Source: Macrophomina tecta (Eukaryota; Ascomycota; Dothideomycetes; Botryosphaeriales; Botryosphaeriaceae). From it: a DNA stretch of 64,000 nt. Every line of letters starts with the position of its first letter. Positions within the stretch are counted from its first letter, which is position 1. The stretch is taken from contig JAKSGN010000038.1 of NCBI GenBank assembly GCA_024180945.1, positions 1,054,001 to 1,118,000 of the forward strand. Reading direction: 5' to 3'. Below are positions 59,832 to 64,000 of the stretch, in pieces. The notes under the pieces are model-generated. The model worked only from the letters and a program-made list of their open reading frames with translations. It ran no database searches and was not told the DNA's origin. Position numbers and translations under genes: made by a program.

Positions 59832-61551
59832 TCAAGCTGCCCCGAGAATCCACCGCTTGTTGACAATGTAGTCCAGCGCTTCCGCCCACTGGGGAAAAAC
59901 GCTCATGTCAAGAATCTTCCTCATGCGCCCATACTGCCTCTCAGCTTCATCTTCCTTCTCCGTCTTGACAGACCACCTATCGTCAGGTCCGTAAACCATC
60001 CAGTTACCACCGCCAAAACGCTCCCAAGGCTCTTTGCCATAAGCAAAATCAATGAAATCTCCCGCCATTTTGCGCGCCAGCTTCCTCTGCCCCTCGCTCA
60101 TTTGCTCCTCCAAGTTCATAAAGACATACAACAAATCGATAGCGTGGTACGCAAGCCCTTTGAGGGGATTTTCCAGTGTGGAAACCTGGTCGACATGATA
60201 CGCATATGTCTGCGGCACCTTCGACGCGTGTGCGTGCAGGTACGTCTGGACCTTGAAGATCCCATCACTCGCCATTTCCTCAAACCGCTGCTCAAGTTCC
60301 GCATGCGTGACTTCAGGGTGTATGCCGTAAAGGCGCAGAACAATCTCCACACTCTCCTCGCCCATGAATCTGACGAACTTCTCGCGCACTGAGCCGTAGT
60401 CCTGGTCATCCAGCGCACCACGGAAGATCATCGCCTCATCCCTCACATCCCCGATCATGTACCCCCGCAGCCACTCGGGCGGCGAGCCTATATCCGCCAG
60501 CGATGGCGTCTGCGCATGGAACCATCCGTCGTCGCACGGATTCGCCGTCGCGCCCACCGCCCCCTCAATTGCGCATGTCGCGGCCGCAATGTCCAGCTGC
60601 GACACGCCCCTCAGCCGCTCCAGCGCCTCCTCCGACGCCGGATCGACGTCAACAATCCCCAAGTGCCGCAGCAGCGCGCCAAACCTCCTCTCGTGCTTCT
60701 CCACGCCCCACGCCGGGATCGTGTTCAGCGTGCCTGACATGGAGACGGCGCGCGCGAACGGCGCCGGCCGCGCCGCCCACACCTGGTGCGCGACGGACAT
60801 GCCGCCGGCGCTCTCGCCGAAGATGGTGACGTTGCCCGGATCGCCGCCGACGCTGGCGATGTGGCGCTGGAGCCACTCCAGCGCGGTTTGCTGGTCCGTC
60901 AGGCCGAAGTTGCCGGCGCCGGCCGAGGGGCCGAGCGCGCGCGCGATGCAGTGCGAGGCGAGGAAGCCGAAGAGGCCGACGCGGTAGTTGATGCTGACGC
61001 CGATGACGGGCGTGCCGCGGGCGGTGGAGTAGGCGACCAGCCTGGCCATGTCGTAGGCCGGGGACGTGGAGGAGCCGAACAGGAAAGAGCCCCCGTGGAT
61101 CCAGACTAGGACCGGGTGCGGTCCGGGCGTGTGGGAGGGCGGGAGGACGAGGTTGAGGTTGAGGCAGTGGAGGTCGTCTTCGAGCGGAGGTTTGAAGTGA
61201 GGGAAGGGGGGAACGAGGATCGTGAGGTCATCGCCTTTGTATTCGGGCGGTTGCGGGCAGATAGGCCTATCGGGGTTAGCTGGCCTGGCGGATCGGGCTC
61301 AGAGCATTGTGGGGAGCAGGCTTGAGTGTTCCAGCATGCTGCCGGCCGAAGACTTACCCGTGTTGAGTGCCGTCATGGTAATGACCAGTCAGAGAGGTGT
61401 TCAGGGTTGAACGCGTCCACCGTTTGTGGAGCCGAGCATACGGTATGCCGCAGAACTGACGGATGCCGCTCGGGAAGAGCAGCCCTTTAATCTTCCCGAA
61501 CGAGGGGATTTCAATAGTCGTTGTGCCCGTGGGTGCCTGGGGAGCCATCAT
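59832..61551 (-). CDS. Type-B carboxylesterase (alpha/beta hydrolase)
   Basis: Hydrolyses carboxylic esters. One intron (61267-61357) gives 542 aa, the usual size. The oxyanion-hole motif is HGGSFLFG, and the nucleophile is Ser217 in TIFGESAGGMS. The acid is probably Asp341 or Glu342 in DVRDEAMIF, and the histidine His439 in LAYHAIDLLYVF. The EDDLHCLNLNLVLP segment is the family's conserved strand with Cys. No signal peptide (MMAPQAPTGTTTIEIPSFGK), so it is intracellular, unlike secreted lipases of this fold. An ATG three bases downstream is an equivalent start. It lies between the DUF3237 and oxidase genes and may cleave an ester or activated amide of the same pathway (inference). Confidence 0.94.
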
Positions 61552-62262
61552 TCGTAAAATTAGTTGAGAAGCTGAGGTGTCTCGAATAGACGGTGCAAGC
61601 GACGACAGCGGATATTTATGGCATTCCCCAGCTGCAGCGTGCGCGTTGGCCTAAATTCGACCCCATGTAGGCCGTAATATGGGCTGCTGAACTGATGTGC
61701 AAGTGAAAAGCTGTGGCTCCTTCAATCAGCAACTAGAGTTCATGGAAACTGCGTGCCCACGCAAGTTCGAAAGAGCAGGATGGTCATACGACTCAATAAA
61801 TATTCCATAATGGGCAAGTTTATGCGCTCAAGGTATGCAGCGGCAGCCGCGGGGGTCGAGGGATGTTTTGGAGATGACTCCATCTCAGAGCTCGAAGCAG
61901 CTATCACGGCATCCGCGGACCCGTACGCGCATCGTCCGCACTCTTGGGCTCTACCGAAAGACGATCCGTTACGACAAGGTCTGAGCTCAGGCCCTGGCCC
62001 ACTACACCGTTTCTGGAAGGTTTTTGCGCCCCCCGGCGGGAAGCCCGCCATGCCCAATCATATGGGATAAGCAATGCCGAAAATCTCCTGCTCATCGAAG
62101 CCCTTTAGCCTGTTGATGATATGATAGCAACATCAGTGTGTCGCTATTTGAAAGCACACACTGTAATACTCCCAATCGCACACCATCATCTTTTGAAGCC
62201 CAGTTGTAGACTTTCACCGAGACCACGCTCCCTAATTTGACCGTTCATCCTGGAACCTCACA
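61552..62262. other. Divergent promoter, 0.7 kb
   Basis: Shared by the carboxylesterase (leftward) and the FAD-dependent oxidase (rightward), a bidirectional arrangement that favours co-regulation. A 105-codon frame at 61,753-62,070 (+) has no recognisable protein and is not called. Confidence 0.45.
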
Positions 62263-63869
62263 ATGTCTCTCATACGCTATATTCTCGAAAACCCAGCCAC
62301 CCCAGTTGAGGCGCGGCAGGCTGCGCTGGACCGCATCCACCGTAGTCCGGGACTTCCGACAGCTCAGGGCAGTACGGAACCATTCTGGCTCCGTGATCCG
62401 CATCCGACTATATCAAAACTTCAGTCAGCAAATCTGCCGAGGGACGCGGACATCGCAATCATCGGATCTGGAATCACGGGTCTTTCAGTGGCCTGGAAAG
62501 TCCTACACACCGCTAAGGAACGAGGCGTCAATCCCCCATCAATTGTCATGCTCGAAGCAAGAGATGCATGCAGCGGAGCCACAGGTCGGAACGGAGGGCA
62601 TCTGCTTGAGACGGTCTTGGAGTATCTCGATTTCAAGAAAGCTGTTGGGCAGAAGGCTGCGATAAAGTTGACACGATTCCGCCTCGGCCACCTCCCGGAA
62701 ATGGAAGAGCTGGCACGCACGAGGCCTGAAATCCGGAAAGACAGCCAACTGCGCAGGGTGGAGTTCATTTCCGTCTACTTCGACGAAGAGAGTTTCAAAG
62801 CGGCCGTGCACAGCCTGGCCGAGTTCAAGAAAGACATGCCGCAGGAATCGAGCGCATTCGCCTCGCACACCGGCGAAAAGCTCACGAAGGTCAGCGGCCC
62901 CCGTCGCAGCCTTCACACGCCATCCGCTGACACGTCGTGCAGGAACTCGGCCTCTCGTCATACGCAGTCGGCGCCATAACCGGCCCGGCCGGCGCAGTGT
63001 GGCCGTACCGCCTCGTCACCCACCTGCTCGCCGAGCTCCAGCGCACCTTCGCGCCCTCCTTCCGCCTCGAAACCAACACGCCCGTCACCGGGATCGAAGC
63101 CGCTTCTCTCGACGCCTGTCTGGATCAACCCCGCCCCTACCGCATTACGACCCCGCGCGGCGTCCTTCGCGCCACCCACGTCGTCCACTGCACCAACGGC
63201 CACGCCGGCCACCTCGTGCCCGGCCTCCGCGGCCGCGTCGTCCCCGTGCGCGGCCAGATGAGCGCCCAAGGGGCGGGCGCGCGCTTCGCAAACCAGGCGA
63301 GCGCGCGCTCCTGGCTGATCAACTACCACCAAGGGTTCGACTACCTGACGCAGCTGCCTGCCGCCGAGGCCGGAACGGGGTCGGGGGGCGAGATGATGCT
63401 GGGCGGCGGGCTGACGGCGGCGCGGCACGGGGGACTGGAGGAGGTCGGCGTGGCGAGCGATGATGCGGTCGATCTGTATGTGGATGTGCATCTCAGCGGC
63501 GCGCTGCCGGTCGTGTTTGGGCGTGAGAGGTGGGGACAGTCGGAAGGCGTGAAGTGTATGTGGACGGGAATTATGGGGTTCTCGGCCGACGGGTTTCCTT
63601 GGGTTGGAGAGTTGGCGGAGAGTCTGACAGGGAGAAGGCGGGACGAGGCGGCGGGTGGAGCGGAATGGGCGGCGGTTGGATATTCGGGAGAGGGTATGGT
63701 GCATGCCTGGCTGTCGGGGAAGGCTGTTGCTATTTTGCTATTGGAGCGGCAGGGTATCATCCCGGCGGCTGCTGTTGAGGAGATGTATGGCTGGCTTCCT
63801 GAGCAGCTGCGCATCACTGAGGAGCGCATAGAACGTGCTGTTATTTCGGGCGCGGTAGCCAGCTCGTAG
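62263..63869 (+). CDS. FAD-dependent oxidoreductase (DAO/amine-oxidase fold)
   Basis: Oxidises a C-N bond of an amine or amino acid with FAD. One intron (62890-62942) gives 535 aa. The Rossmann FAD motif is at residues 64-80 (IAIIGSGITGLSVAWKV), and the second FAD signature GATGRNGGHL is near residue 105, both typical of PF01266 (D-amino-acid-oxidase fold, glycine or sarcosine oxidase-like). The C-terminal FAD contact appears as MWTGIMGFSADGFPWVGEL and AAVGYSGEGMVHAWLSGKAV. No signal peptide, and the C-terminus AVASS is not a clear PTS1. The gene is divergent from the carboxylesterase, and its product may process the amine released by the esterase or modified by the GNAT (inference). The substrate cannot be read from sequence. 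Confidence 0.93.
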
Positions 63870-64000
63870 TGTATATCATGGTCTTCAGCGCTCATAGCTT
63901 CGTTGTTCGGAGAGCCAACATATCACATTCATCGGAGCCCGAGTTGTCGTGGTTGAAGTGACCGAAAGCCACGTGAGTCTGATTGCGCTGTCGATTCTCG

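Overview
This 64-kb window is nuclear DNA of a filamentous ascomycete (Pezizomycotina; a Dothideomycetes origin is a guess from protein style). The evidence is short spliceosomal introns (mostly 44-91 nt, GT...CTRAC...AG), typical fungal families (Zn2Cys6 regulators, a PTH11-like rhodopsin-domain protein, DUF3237, type-B carboxylesterase, vanillyl-alcohol oxidase), and no operons. I rebuilt gene models by reading splice sites by eye on both strands. All multi-exon models except the 52.1-53.0 kb gene keep one continuous frame; none has been checked against RNA or databases.

0-12.7 kb holds housekeeping-type genes: a partial minus-strand gene at the left edge, a 625-aa arginine/proline-rich repeat protein, the Doa1/Ufd3 (PLAA) WD40-PFU-PUL ubiquitin-binding protein on the minus strand, and a BTB-domain protein. 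12.7-18 kb has no gene I can support. 18-22.7 kb carries a vanillyl-alcohol-oxidase-like flavoenzyme facing a Zn2Cys6 regulator (convergent). 22.7-37 kb is a gene-poor stretch with an A+T-rich island, a possible LTR remnant, microsatellites and a decayed fragment related to a locus at 52 kb.

37-51.3 kb: a TALE-homeodomain factor, a secreted tyrosinase with seven exons, an unknown acidic-tailed protein using a GC-AG intron, a seven-helix rhodopsin-domain membrane protein, and a coiled-coil protein with a Cys-rich motif. 52.1-63.9 kb is a dense metabolic block: a poorly resolved unknown gene, a Zn2Cys6 regulator, a GNAT acetyltransferase, an MFS transporter, a DUF3237 protein, a carboxylesterase and a FAD-dependent amine/amino-acid-oxidase-like enzyme. 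There is no PKS, NRPS or terpene synthase, so this block looks more like a catabolic, detoxification or tailoring locus than a classic secondary-metabolite cluster. That functional link is inference from adjacency only.

No tRNA, rRNA, CRISPR array or intact transposase was recognised.
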